A stretch of 64,000 nucleotides of DNA from Elymus sibiricus (lineage: Eukaryota > Streptophyta > Magnoliopsida > Poales > Poaceae): contig CM077667.1 of assembly GCA_039707655.1 (NCBI GenBank), forward strand, positions 58,681,628 to 58,745,627, in the 5' to 3' direction. A program made the translations under genes and the position numbers. Position 1 is the stretch's first letter. Each line of letters starts with the position of its first letter. The notes beneath the pieces were generated by a model. It saw only the letters and a list, made by a program, of their open reading frames with translations. It was not told the origin of the DNA and searched no databases. Positions 31,581-42,912 of this stretch are shown here, one piece after another.

Positions 31581-33506
31581 GTTATATACAATTTCTCCTA
31601 CAGTTTGCAGATCATTACATGAAGGCATTAGACGCCATAATGGTATTCACCTCTTTCATCTATGACCTCCTCCAGCAAAAATCTCACGATTTCCTCTTGA
31701 ATTGCTTTTAGACGCTTCTCTGGCAGGAGCCTATCCCGCATCTCTGTCATCTTTAAAGGAGATCAATATGAATATATTAGTTGTGTGTGTATATATATTA
31801 GATCATGATAAAAACAAATTGTGAATAGTGTTTACGTACCCGAAGTGCTCTTTGATCTCTGCGCCATTCGGTCGTCATGCGAATGTTCTCGCAAACGTAG
31901 TATGCACATAAATTCGTCCCCTTTGCTTGTTTCAAGCTCTATGCGAGAATAGAATTCAATCAGATAACAATCAAGCATGATAATGGTATTGATACTGGAA
32001 TTAAAGAGGTACGCGGACCTAGCTAGTACTACTTAATTACCTTGTCCCGTCGCCATGTCGGCTTCTCTTTCCAATCACCGACAACCTCTTTGGTGAACCG
32101 GTTCCAAACCCTGCCCCGCAAAGAAAATGAATAAAGGAGTTATTAATTACTTGATATCAGGAAATGAACGAAAGAGGCCTATACTGATTGAAATTACCTG
32201 TCAAGCATCGAATGCAAGCTTCTGTATTGTTCTTGGTCTTTAACTAGTGAGTCAAAGACTACAACAGTTCCAGCGTCAACTTTAATATCCAACAGGATCC
32301 AGTGGAACCAGCGCACACGTTTATATAAGCAGGCATGCATAACTCAACTACACTTAACATCGAGTAAGCAAAATAGAATTTGTAGTACAAGACAGTAACA
32401 CTCACTGGAAGTTGTAAGAAAATAGTATATCTGTTTTGGTATTTTGTTCCTTGAAAAACATTAGTAAGTTATCCTCTGTTTCATCGGCGAATTCCGTTAC
32501 CACCATTTCATGAATGATATATGGGTCAATGAACCCAATGTCAAAGATTCCTTGTTTTCGGCATTCGAGAATCTTCATTCTGCATAATAGCGTACAAAAG
32601 AATATAGTGAGGATAATTATAGGCAATGAACGAGCCGAGCTAGAGACTTAAATTACAGAAAGAAATCACTTATAGACAATAGCAACTGACGATAGATTTG
32701 TCGAGTGCGTCTAGATTGTATAACTGAAAATTTTCTGAAAACTCAATCATTATCAATGATTCAGTGAAGAACTGGTCTTTCTTGACCCTCACCATGAGCA
32801 TCTGTCGCCCCTGCTTTACTTCTCTCATGTACCACTCATGCAATCTGCGCATTCGTGTTGATAGAAGATCGACCTGCTCAGGTTTGACCAGAGTTTTCCC
32901 GGGTACATATTTCCTTGCTAATTCAGCCATGGGGAATTCCTCGGTGCCTCGGAGTTGTTCAACAGTGCAACCAAATTCTTTAGCAATGTCGGCCGTTACC
33001 TTATCGGTACTCACCTTAAGCGGGGGGATCGACTGCACTGCCTATTCTCCGAGCTGGGGAACTATTTTCCCGCTTTTATTACCACTAGTCAACGAGCTTC
33101 GCACTTGTTCATGATATTACTTGGTAATAGCTCGTTCATAGTCTGAAGGCCTATTCAGTACATGTTGAGGGGGTCGCTCTAGAAGTTCCAGAAAGTGCTC
33201 TACGGTTTTCTCTGGTATTTTCTCCTTCGGCGGGGGCACCTTCGGTGCAAAATGGGCCTTCACTTGGGCAGTCACGATCGCCGCGTTTTCCTCATCATTC
33301 ATGTCGTAAGCTAACTTCTTTTTCGCAGCAGGCTCGGGTTTTTTCTTTGGTGCTCTCTTCTGCTTGCCCTGCTACTGCTGGGGCATAAGGGGTGGAGTTG
33401 GTTGACGCGGTGCAGATCGATGTGGCGGAATCGCGCCGTATCAAGGTGGGGTGAAGTCGGCTGACGCGGCGGATTTAGAGGTGTATTGCTAGGTGGAGTC
33501 GCAGGC

Positions 33507-35079
33507 TGACGTGGCTTGAGACTGCGTCGGTATTTCCCCAAAGAGGAAGGGGTGATGCAGCACAGCGACGGTAAGTATTTCCCTCAATTATGAAACCAAG
33601 GTATCGAACCAGTAGGAGGATCACCAACACAATGTAAACAACACCTGCACACAAAGAACAAATACTTGCAACCCGACACGAAAGAGAGGTTGTCAATCTC
33701 TCTACGGTAAAAAGATAGATTAGGTAATGATAGATTGGATAGATTGATCTCTCAAGAACACAAAATAAAAGAGGCAAATAAAAAGTGCAGCAAGGTATTT
33801 TTGGGTTTTTGGAATAATAGATCTGAAAACAAAAGCGGCAAAAAGATAGATCGGAAAGCAATATGTCGAAAAAGTAGACCCGGGGGCCGTAGGATTCACT
33901 AGTGGCTTCTCTCATGAGTATAGCACGGGGTGGGTGAACAAATTACTGTTGGGCAATTGATAGAAGATCAAATAATCATGACGATATCCAAGGCGATAAT
34001 CATTATATAGGCATCACGTCCAAGATTAGTAGACCGAAACGATTCTGCATCTACTACTATTACTCCACACATCGACCGCTATCCAGCATGCATCTAGTGT
34101 ATAAGTTCATGGAAAACGGAGTAATGCAATAAGAACGGTGACATAATGTACACAAGATATATTCATGTAGGAATAGACCCCGTCTTGTTATCCTTAATAG
34201 AAAAGATACATGCGTGCCTCGCTGCCCCTTCTGTCACTGGGAGAGGACACCGCATGATCGAACCCATCACAAAGCACCTCTTCCCATGGCAAGAAAAATC
34301 GATCTAGTTGGCCTAACTAAACCAAAGATTTGAAGAAGAAATACGAGGCTATAAGTAATCATGCATATAAGAGATCAAAGAAGACTCAAATAATATTCAT
34401 GGATAGAAACTGATCATGAACTCAAAATTCATCGGATCCCAACAAACACACTGCAAAAGTTTACATCAAATAGATCTCCAAGAGACTATTGTATTGAGAA
34501 TCAAAAGAGAGAGAGGAAGCCATGTAGCTACTGCCTACAGACCCGTAGGTCTATGGTGGACTACTCACGCATCATCGGAGAGGCACCAATGAGGATGATG
34601 AACCCCTCCGTGATGGTGTTAGATTGGATCTCACGATTCTGGAACTTGCGGCAGCTGGATGTATTTTTCGTCGACTCCTCTAGGGTTTCTGGAATATTTG
34701 GGTATTTATAGAGCTCAGAGGCAGTGGAGGGGGTCCCCGAGGCGGCCACAACCCATCAAGGCACACCTGGGGCCCCTGGCGCGTCCTGGTGGGTTGTGGG
34801 CGGCCTGGGCTCCCTCCTGTATACTTCTTTGGCCCACTGGCCTTCTTCTGGTCCAAAAAAATTCTCCAAAAAGTTTCGTCATGACTGGACTCCGTTTGGT
34901 ACTGATATTCTGCAAAGTAAAAAACAAGCAAAAACAGCAACTGGCACTTTGGCACTATGTCAATAGGTTAGTCCCAAAAAATGATATAAGGTTGCTATAA
35001 AATGATTCTAAAATATCCAAGATTGATAATATAACAGCATGGAACAAGAAAAAATTATAGATACGTTGGAGACGTATCA
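33507..35079 (-). repeat. S: solo LTR of a Gypsy element, TSD CAGGC
   Basis: 1573 bp. Read on the minus strand it starts TGATACGTCTCCAACG (plus end 35079) and ends CACGTCA (plus start 33507). CAGGC flanks it on both sides (33502-33506 and 35080-35084). No internal region or second LTR exists, so it is a solo LTR left by recombination between two LTRs. It carries the GC-rich inverted repeat (about 34741-34800) and a TATA-like CTATAAATAC (plus about 34702-34712) found in its relatives. It splits the CACTA gene. Confidence 0.93.
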
Positions 35080-36551
35080 CAGGCCTTGGCGCCGAGTTTG
35101 GAAACACGATGCATTCCTTTCTCCATACAATGACACTGCGTATGACTTCTCCCAGTGTCCGCTCCCCTTCACCTCCAGGGAAGTCAACCTCGAGTGAGGC
35201 ATATTCCGACAGAACTTCATCCACCCCGACACGAGCATAGCCAGCTGGAATCGGATTGCCATGGATGGTTGCTTCAGGTGCATTCAGTAAAGCAAAGCCG
35301 ACCGCCACCTTCATGGATATGTTCTTCAATTTCATGGGTAGCTCACAACTTGTCCTCTCTTTGATATCATCCACGGGGTAGCGAGCCAGCAGTGCATCAT
35401 CGGCCGGGACCCCCGTGGAACCCACGTTGCTTTTCTGCAAAGACGGGACGGTACTATCCAATGGTGGACCTGCAGCTTGCTCCTGCCGCGTAGACGGAAT
35501 TTGCTGGGTAATGGTGGACAGTTGCTCGTCATGCCGCTTACACATGCGTTCCAACTCCGCATTCTTTCTTTCTAAATTTTGAAGCCGGTCTGCATCCTGC
35601 TTCTTTTTTCTCGGACGGCTTCTGTAAGTGTCGTTCCGGTCTGCAAATCCCTGAACCCACGGAACAACGCCTTTGCCTCGTGTTTGTCCTCCATGTTCAG
35701 GATTCCCGAGGGCGCGTGTAAGCTCGTCGTTCTCTCTCTCGGGGATGTACACCCCCTTTTGAGCATCATCTATTGCTTTAAGTAAAGCCTCCGAGGCTAC
35801 TTGAAGAGATGCCAGTTCAATAATCTCCCCAGTTTTTGGATCCAACTTTCCCCCATGCGCATAAAACCATGTCCTGGCCCTCTCGGGCCAATTCTGTGTT
35901 TTTGGAATGACCCCTTGAGCAAGCATCTGGGCCTCAGATAAATCCCACTTAGGCATGCCTGTCTTGTAGCCACCTGGCCCCAGAACATGGTGATACTTTT
36001 TTTGTCAGCATTTATCTTATTTTTTCTCGATCTTTCCTTAGCTTCATGCGATTCCTTGTACTTCACAAATTCGTCCCAGTGATCTTATGCTTTCTCTAGT
36101 GCTCCAGTGAATTCTGGAGTCTTCCTTTCTGCCTTGACGTATTCGGCGTATAATCTTTTCTTCCAGGTCTGGAATTGTGTGGCCATCTTCTTAAGAGCCC
36201 ACTTCTTTACCTTCAACCAATCGCCATCTGTGAAACCCTCTGGTAGGTTGAAATGTGATATTAGCGCTTCCCAAAGACCATCTTTCACTCTTTTGTCGAC
36301 ATAAGAAACTCCTCGACCTTCCTTTGGCTTATTCCATTCTCGAACAGTGATCGGGATGGTGTCCCTAACAATAACTCCGCATTGATTTATAAATTTACGG
36401 GCATTGTTTAAAGGCGCAATCGGTTCGCCATCTACTTTGAATTCATCGAGGTTGTACTTTATCCATCAGGCAACTTTTTGGCCTGGCCTCGTACTACTCT
36501 GCTTGTCGAAGATTTGCTCAAATCGGAGGGCTAAAAGAAGAAGAAAGATTC

Positions 36552-36556
<5 letters not shown>

Positions 36557-36623
<67 letters not shown>
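36557..36623. repeat. (TA)n microsatellite in CACTA intron
   Basis: About 67 bases of TA dinucleotides within the first intron of the CACTA gene. Confidence 0.93.
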
Positions 36624-36626
<3 letters not shown>

Positions 36627-37158
36627 AATCAATTAATACATCTAATGATCACCAGAGGCCTAATATATATACCTCACCGGACTTTGTTAATTGGAGAAAA
36701 TTTTCTTCGCCATCATTGTTTGGTTCCCCTTCGTCTCTTGGTTCTTCCTCAATTCCCTCACTGGATGCGTTAAGATCTTGTGAGCCATCATCTACTTCTT
36801 CATTCTCTTCATTTCGGGGGGAGCGTATCATGTCGAACATGATATCCTCTTGATCATGGTCTCTGCCGCTATCGTCCATAGCTTGACTAATCCAGAAGAA
36901 AGATAAAACAATTAGAATCATAGTATCGAGAAGAACAATACGGGAGATGCAATCAATACACAGCAATGCAACAATATGATCGTATAATATTATCATATAA
37001 TATCACTAATACATCGTCTCGAATAATCCAGTTAATGCATCATCGAATATTATCACTAATATATCTCGAATATTATCATATAATATCACTAATACAGATC
37101 GAATATTATCGAATAATCCAGTTGACTCGCGGTTCCTGAGCCGTGGGCGGTGGACACC

Positions 37159-38671
37159 TGATGACCCACAAGTATAGGGGGTTAATCGTAGTCCTTTCGA
37201 TAAGTAAGAGTGTCGAACCCAACGGGGAGCAGAAGGAAATGACAAGCGGTTTTCAGCAAGGTAATTTCTGCAAGCACTGAAATTGTAGGTAACAGGTAGT
37301 TTGATAGCAAGATAATTGGTAACGAGCAAGTAACGGTAACGGTAAATAAAGTGCAGCAAGATAGCCCAATCCTTTTGTGGCAAAGGACAGGCCAAAACAA
37401 TCTCTTATACTAAACAAAGCGTTCTTGAGGGTACACAGGAATTTCATCTAGTCACTTTCATCATGTTGGTTTGATTTGCGTTCGCTACTTTGATAATTTG
37501 ATATGTGGGTGGACCGGTGCTTGGCTGCTGTTCTTACTTGAAAAAACCTCCCACTTATGATTAACCCCCCTCGCAAGCATCCGCAACTATGAGAAAAGTA
37601 TTAAGATAAAATCTAACCATAGCATTAAACATTTGGATCCAAATCAGCCTCTTACGAAATAGCGCATAAACTAGGGTTTAAGCTTCTGTCACTCTAGCAA
37701 CCCATCATCTAATAACTACTCCACAATGCATTCTCTTAGGCCCAAAGATGGTGAAGTGCCATGTAGTCGACGTTCGCATGACACCACTAAGGGAATCACA
37801 ACATTCATATCATCAAAATATCGAACACATTCACATGATTACTTGCAACATTACTTCTCCCGTGACCTCAAGAACAAAGGTAACTACTCACAAATGATAC
37901 TCATGCTCAAGATCAGAGGGGTATTAAATAGCATAATGGATCTAAACATATAATCTTCCACCAAATAAACCATATAGTAGTCAACTACGAGATGTAATCA
38001 ACACTACTAGTCACCCCCAGGTACCAATCTGAGGTTCCGGTACAAAGATTGAGCACAAGAGATGAACTAGGGTTTGAGAGGAGATAGTGATGTTGAAGAT
38101 GTTGATGAAGATTGACCTCCCAAAGATGAGAGGGTTGTTGGTGATGATGATGGCTTCGATTTCCCCCTCCGGGTGGGAAGTTCCCCCGGCGGAATCACTC
38201 CGCCGGAGGGCAAAAGTGCTCCTGCCCAAGTTCCACCTCGAGACGGCGGCGTTCCGTCCCGAAAGTCCTCCCCTTATTTTTTTCTAGGTCAAAAGACCTT
38301 AAGTACCAAAAGATGGGCACGGAAGGTGGGCTGGGCTGACCACAACTCACCAGGGCGCGCCTGGGGGACCTGGCGCACCCTGGTGTCTTGTGGTCACCAG
38401 GTGGCCCCCCTCCGGTAGTTATTTGCTCCAGTATTTTTTATATATTCCAAAATAATTCTCCGTGAAGTTTCAGCTTATTTGGAGATGTGCAGAATAGGTA
38501 TCTCTCATATGCTTTTTCAGGTCCAGAATTCCAGCTGCCGGCATTCTCCCTCTTTGTGTAAAGCTTGCATATTATGAGAGAAAAGGCATTAGAATTACTC
38601 CATAAAGCATTATTATGCATAAAAACATTATAAATAACAGTAGAAAATCATGATGCAAAATGGACGTATCA
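37159..38671 (-). repeat. 3' LTR of element A
   Basis: 1513 bp. Plus-strand ends are TGATGACCCACAAG and GGACGTATCA. It is the reverse of the LTR at 3133-4650 and pairs with 62959-64000. It contains the GC-rich inverted repeat at about 38339-38400. The TATA position has drifted (minus TACTTAAGG against TATATAAGG in element 1). Confidence 0.93.
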
Positions 38672-38706
38672 ACTCCCCCAAGCTTAGACCTTGCTTGTCC
38701 TCAAGC
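38672..38706 (-). promoter_or_regulatory. Polypurine tract and hairpin of element A
   Basis: Read on the minus strand: GCTTG-AGGA-CAAGC (38706-38693), a short spacer, then TAAGCTTGGGGGAGT abutting the LTR. It is the counterpart of 3097-3132. Confidence 0.8.
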
Positions 38707-40219
38707 GAAAGCCGATATCGAAAAACATGTCCACATGGTTTGAGAGAGAGGTGTCGATAAAAACAAAATACGGACATAGTAGCATCATGCTTATTATCAT
38801 AGCAGCAACAAACTTTGTCATAGGACTTTGTCATATAACTTTTACTATATAACTTCATCATATAACTTCTCATGAACAAGTAACAATTCATCACAACATA
38901 GAAGTATAAAGCATAAACCTTATTGAAAACCAACAAACTATGTTCTCAGTCAACTTTGCAACTACAATTCATCATCTTTTCAGGAAGGATCTCGTGTCGG
39001 AGCCTTTTGGCAAGTCCACATACTCAACCATCATTTAATCTTCTATGATTGCTAACACTCACAGCATACCCATGAGCAAAAAGTTTCAACCGGACACATA
39101 GAAAGATAGGGGCTTATAGTTTCGCCTCCCAACGTAGTCACCTCAAGGGTGATGTCAACAATAATAACTCATGCTCACTCATATCCAACTGGATATATGT
39201 GCCTAGATTTTTCCTCACCACATGATGCTTGCAAAAAGAAAAAGTAAAAAGGAATAGGGAAGAATACTTTGACTCTTGCATAAAAGTAAATACATAAAAG
39301 TAAAAGATAGGCCCTTCACAGAGTGAAGCAGAGGTTGTCATGCGCTTTTTGGTTTGTATGCCAAATCTCTTAATGCAAAAGAACGTCACGCTATATTGCC
39401 CCTTATGATAGCAACCTTTATTATGTAGCCGTCGCTTTTATTACCTCGCCATCATAAGTTCATACAACGCTCAATTTTCTCTTACACTAATTGATCAAAC
39501 ACATTTAGAAGCAATTTTTATTGCCTTAGTGCACCGATGACAACTTACTTGAAGGATCTTACTCAATCCATAGGAAGGTATGGTGGACTCTCAAAACATG
39601 AGTTTGGGTTTAGGGTTTTTGGATGCACAAGTAGTATCTCTACTTAGTGCGGAATTTTTGGCTAGCAAAGATATTGAGCAAGCACCACATGTTGAAGGAT
39701 CTATGACAATATAACTTCTATGTGAATATGAACAAACATAAATCATTACGTTGTCTTCCTTGTCCAACGTCAACAATTTTGGCATATAATATTTAATGGG
39801 GGCTCACAATCATAAAAGATGTCCAAGATAGTGTATTTGCATGTGAATCTTCTCTTCCCTTATTAATTCTTTCATGAATTACATCATTGACTAATGCTAT
39901 GTTTGTCAATCTCCAATAAATTTTACCACTTATAATTTTCCTTATGTGATGTCATTACTTACCATAAGATTAGCATATGATCCTTTTCATTTATTTCCTT
40001 TTTATTTTGATTGCAAATAGAAAGTAAAGAAGCAAAAACTCAAACTAAACTTTATTATATAACTCTCACTCGATTACAAAGATAGATAGATTACGAAACT
40101 AGCACTCGAAAATAGATCATACAAAACTTTTATTCAACTAGATCACAAAAGAGCTATAGATCGAACTAAAATAGGTAAAAGTAAATAAAAGTGATGGTGA
40201 TACGATACTGGGGCATCTC
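38707..40219 (-). other. Noncoding 3' region of element A
   Basis: Matches 1592-3095 of element 1 in reverse. It holds the CCACCATACCTACCTA-type block (plus about 39571-39586, one substitution). The short ORFs are not conserved between the two copies. Confidence 0.7.
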
Positions 40220-40246
40220 CCCCAAGCTTGGCTCAAGCCAAGGGGA
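40220..40246 (-). other. Internal polypurine-tract copy with hairpin, element A
   Basis: The minus strand shows CTTGGC-TTGA-GCCAAG leading into CTTGGGGGAG, as at 1565-1591 in element 1. Confidence 0.6.
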
Positions 40247-40264
40247 GTGCCCATACCCGTGTAC

Positions 40265-40666
40265 TCAAGTCTCCTTTGGTGGTAAAGATGATGAAGGTGG
40301 TGGTGATGAAGTGTCGGGTTTTAGCCTCAATAGGTACTCCAATTTACTGATGATGCTCTGAAGGGTGATGATGTGCTCCTCTAGCGAAATATTTTCACGA
40401 GTGAGAAATTTATTCTGAACACGAACCACTTCGAAAGTCCTAAAAGCTTCAATTTCAGAAAGGGTGAGATGATTGTAATAAGGTCGAAGGATATCCTCTT
40501 CTTCCTCCTCTTCTGTTGGCATGGACTGCCCTCCTTCTTGAGCTTGATCCCTCATAGCTTCCTTGCCCTTGTCTTCATTGTTGGCTTCTTTTGGCTCCTC
40601 TTTCTTCAGCTCAATCTTCATCAACCAAGCATCTTCTTCTACGTTATTGGAGGAGGGAGAAGACAT
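40265..40666 (-). CDS. ORF3 of element A, unknown product, intact
   Basis: 133 residues from the ATG at 40666. An upstream in-frame Met at 40702 is less likely because element 1 starts its ORF3 at the equivalent of 40666. The N-terminus begins Met-Ser-Ser-Pro-Ser-Ser, followed by a Lys/Glu-rich charged stretch with six consecutive Glu. A probable coiled coil (about residues 85-115) precedes the Pro/Ser tail Ser-Ser-Pro-Pro-Pro-Ser-Ser-Ser...Lys-Glu-Thr shared with element 1. No catalytic motif, signal peptide or membrane helix is visible. A TATA box and an LTR-type inverted repeat lie upstream, so it may have its own transcript. Function unknown. Confidence 0.65.
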   Translation of the reverse strand: MSSPSSNNVEEDAWLMKIELKKEEPKEANNEDKGKEAMRDQAQEGGQSMPTEEEEEEDILRPYYNHLTLSEIEAFRTFEVVRVQNKFLTRENISLEEHIITLQSIISKLEYLLRLKPDTSSPPPSSSLPPKET

Positions 40667-40751
40667 GATGCCTGGCTTGATGATCTGATAGGAAAACAGC
40701 ACAAAACAAGAACAGGGGATTTTTGTGCGATGCGATGGTCAAAACAATCGG

Positions 40752-40763
40752 GGGTTTATATAA
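40752..40763 (-). promoter_or_regulatory. TATA box upstream of ORF3, element A
   Basis: The minus strand reads CTTTATATAAAC, about 85 bases before the ORF3 ATG and about 75 bases after the inverted repeat. It has the form and spacing expected of a plant core promoter. Confidence 0.6.
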
Positions 40764-40836
40764 AGATTTTTTATCTTGGGAAACAAGAATATGGAAGGAA
40801 AACGGAGTCGGGAAGGAGCCCGTGGGAGGAACAACC

Positions 40837-40874
40837 CACCAGGGTGCGCCAGTGAGGGCAGACGCGCCCTGGTG
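40837..40874. repeat. GC-rich inverted repeat upstream of ORF3, element A
   Basis: CCACCAGGGTGCGCC and CGCGCCCTGGTG pair across a 12-base loop. It is equivalent to 815-852 of element 1 and similar to the repeats inside the LTRs. Confidence 0.75.
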
Positions 40875-41008
40875 TATCGTGCTCACCTCGGTTGCTTTCC
40901 TGTTTATTTCTTATTTTCTTAATTTTCTAATATTCCAAAACTAACAGAAAATATTTTTGCGGATTTTTCGGAGTCCGTTTACTTACCGTATCACGTACCT
41001 TCTCTTTT

Positions 41009-41428
41009 TCAGGATTCTGGAGTGTACCGGAAGGTTTCTTTTATGTGTTCCTTCGGTGTCATGGTTTGGATAATATTGCTTTCAACATTAATAGGCGTAC
41101 CTGAGATATAGTGTTTAATTGTTTGTCCATTGACCACCTTCGGGTTAGTACCTTCGGCATTATTAATCTTGATAGCTCCAGAATGATAAACCTCTTCGAT
41201 AATATATGGTCCTTCCCATTTGGAAAGAAGCTTTCCTGCAAAAAAATCTAAAACGAGAGTTGTACAAAAGAAAATATTCTCCAACTTTGAACTCCCGCTT
41301 TTGGACTCTTTTGTCATGCCATCTTTTAACTTTTTCTTTGAATAGTTTGGCATTTTTATAAGCTTGGGTTCTCCATTCATCTAGTGAGCTAATATCAAAT
41401 AACCTCTTTTCACCGGCAAGTTTGAAGT
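41009..41428 (-). pseudogene. Integrase C-terminus of element A
   Basis: Continues the integrase frame from 51060 after element B and its TSD are removed. The last ~75 residues match the end of the element 1 integrase (Leu-Ser-Lys-Trp-Glu-Gly-Pro, Lys-His-Tyr-Ile-Ser-Gly). A frameshift lies near 41260, where the two copies stop aligning. Confidence 0.85.
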
Positions 41429-42843
41429 TGATACGTCTCCGTCGTATCTACTTTTTCTCACACTTTTGCCCTTGTTTTCGACTCTAATTTGCATGATTTG
41501 AATGAAACTAACCCGGGCTGACGCTGTTTTCAGCAGAACTACCATGGTGTTGGTTTTTGCGTAGAAATAAAAGTTCTCGGAACTGGACGAAACTTTTTGG
41601 ATATTTATTTTACAATAAATAAAAAATACTGGAGCCAAGAACCACCGGAGGGGGGCCCTTGGCTGGGCACAAGACACCAAGGTGCGCTGCCCCCCCCCCC
41701 CCCCCCGGCACGCCCTAGTGGGTTGTGCCCACCTCGTGGCCCCACTGACCCTAATTCCGACGCTATAAAATGCTATTTTTGGAGAAAAAATCAAGGAGAA
41801 AGTTTCATCGCATTTTACGATATGGAGCCTCCGCCACCTCCTGTTCTTCATCGGGAGGCCAGATCTGGAGCTCGTTTGGGGCTCCGAAGAGGGGAATCTT
41901 CGGTCTTCGTCATCATCAACCCTTCTCCATCGCCAATTCCATGATGCTCCCCACCGGGAGTGAGTAATTCCTTCATAGGCTTGCTGGTCGGTGAGGAGTT
42001 GGATGAGATTCATCATGTAATCGAGTTAGTTTTGTTAGGGCTTGATCCCTAGTACCCACTATGTTCTGAGATTCATGTTGCTATGACTTTGCCATGCTTA
42101 ATGCTTGTCACTAGGGACCGAGTGCCATGATTTCAGATCTGAACCGTTTATGTTATCACCATTATATCTATGTTCTTGATCCGATCTTGCTAGTCATATG
42201 CACCTATTACGTGTTCTGATCCACAAACCCCGGAGTGACAATAGTCGGGATACTTTCCGGTGATGACCGTAGTTTGAGGAGTTCATGTATTCACCGTGTG
42301 TTAATGCTTTGTTTCGGTTCTCTATTAAAAGGAGGCCTTAATATCCCTTAGTTTCCGTATGGACCCCACTGCCACGGGAGGGCAGGACAAATGATGACAT
42401 GCAAGTTCTTTTCCATAAGCACGTATGACTATTTACGCAATACATGCCTACATTACATTTATGAACTGGAGCTAGTTCTGTGTCGCCCTAGGTTATGACT
42501 GTTATATGATGAATATCATCCAACGAGTTCACCGATCCAGTGCCTACGAGTTTCCCACATATTGTTCTTGCTAAGTTCATATTGCTGTTGCTACTGTTCC
42601 AACTACTACAAAACTATTGCTATCACTGCTACCGTTACTGTGACTGCTGCTATCAAACTATCATACTACTGTGCTACTGGTCACTTTGCTGCAGATATTT
42701 AATCTCCAGGTGTGGTTGAATTGACAACTCAGCTGCTAATACTCTCAAATATTCTTTGGCTCCCCTTGTGTCGAATCTATAAATTTGGGTTGAATACTCT
42801 ACCCTCGAAAACTGTTGCGATCCCCTATACTTGTGGGTTATCA
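41429..42843 (+). repeat. 5' LTR of element B
   Basis: 1415 bp, TGATACG...GGTTATCA. A GC-rich inverted repeat has a run of C in its loop (about 41690-41706). A TATA box CTATAAAATG lies at about 41763-41772. Confidence 0.95.
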
Positions 42844-42854
42844 AGACCTTTTTC

Positions 42855-42872
42855 TGGCGCTGTTGCCAGGGA
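42855..42872 (+). other. Primer-binding site of element B
   Basis: TGGCGCTGTTGCCAGGGA matches the complement of the plant tRNA-Asp 3' end at 16 of 18 positions. It starts after 11 bases beyond the LTR, the same spacing as in A and C. Confidence 0.8.
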
Positions 42873-42912
42873 GCATAGCTATATTTGGTGAGTCACTTGG
42901 GATTTATATCAA

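Larger units (their letters stand above)
31620..36879 (-). pseudogene. CACTA transposon protein gene, multi-exon, broken
   Basis: Exon 1 (36879-36673, start Met-Asp-Asp-Ser-Gly-Arg-Asp) is acidic and ends at a GT donor. The next exon begins at 36530 after AG and carries the PF03004 plant transposase region (Trp-Asn-Lys-Pro...Gly-Val-Ser-Tyr...Trp-Glu-Ala-Leu). A coiled coil near 35580-35500 follows, then a conserved C-terminal region to about 35085, where solo LTR S interrupts. It resumes at 33506. Exons at 33038-32670 and 32626-32402 and segments near 32260, 32090 and 31890-31625 give the C-terminal half, whose closing part resembles ULP1-type sequences of CACTA ORF2 proteins. In-frame stops occur near 36460, 36085 and 33117, with a frameshift near 35990. 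Exon borders are approximate. Confidence 0.8.
31092..37158 (-). mobile_element. Element F: CACTA (En/Spm) transposon, one end
   Basis: It starts CACTAGTGGAGAAACGGTC, a CACTA terminus, followed by repeated TTTAGTCCCGGTT words that serve as transposase-binding subterminal repeats in this superfamily. The gene inside, on the minus strand, encodes a plant transposon protein with a PF03004-type domain. Solo LTR S and element A are inserted in it, and the other CACTA end must lie right of element A outside the window. The block 36997-37130 has short duplicated units around AATATTATCACTAATA. Confidence 0.88.

Noticed and set aside
31337..31711. ORFs coding for Ile-Tyr repeats
   Set aside because: They translate the (TA)n microsatellite.
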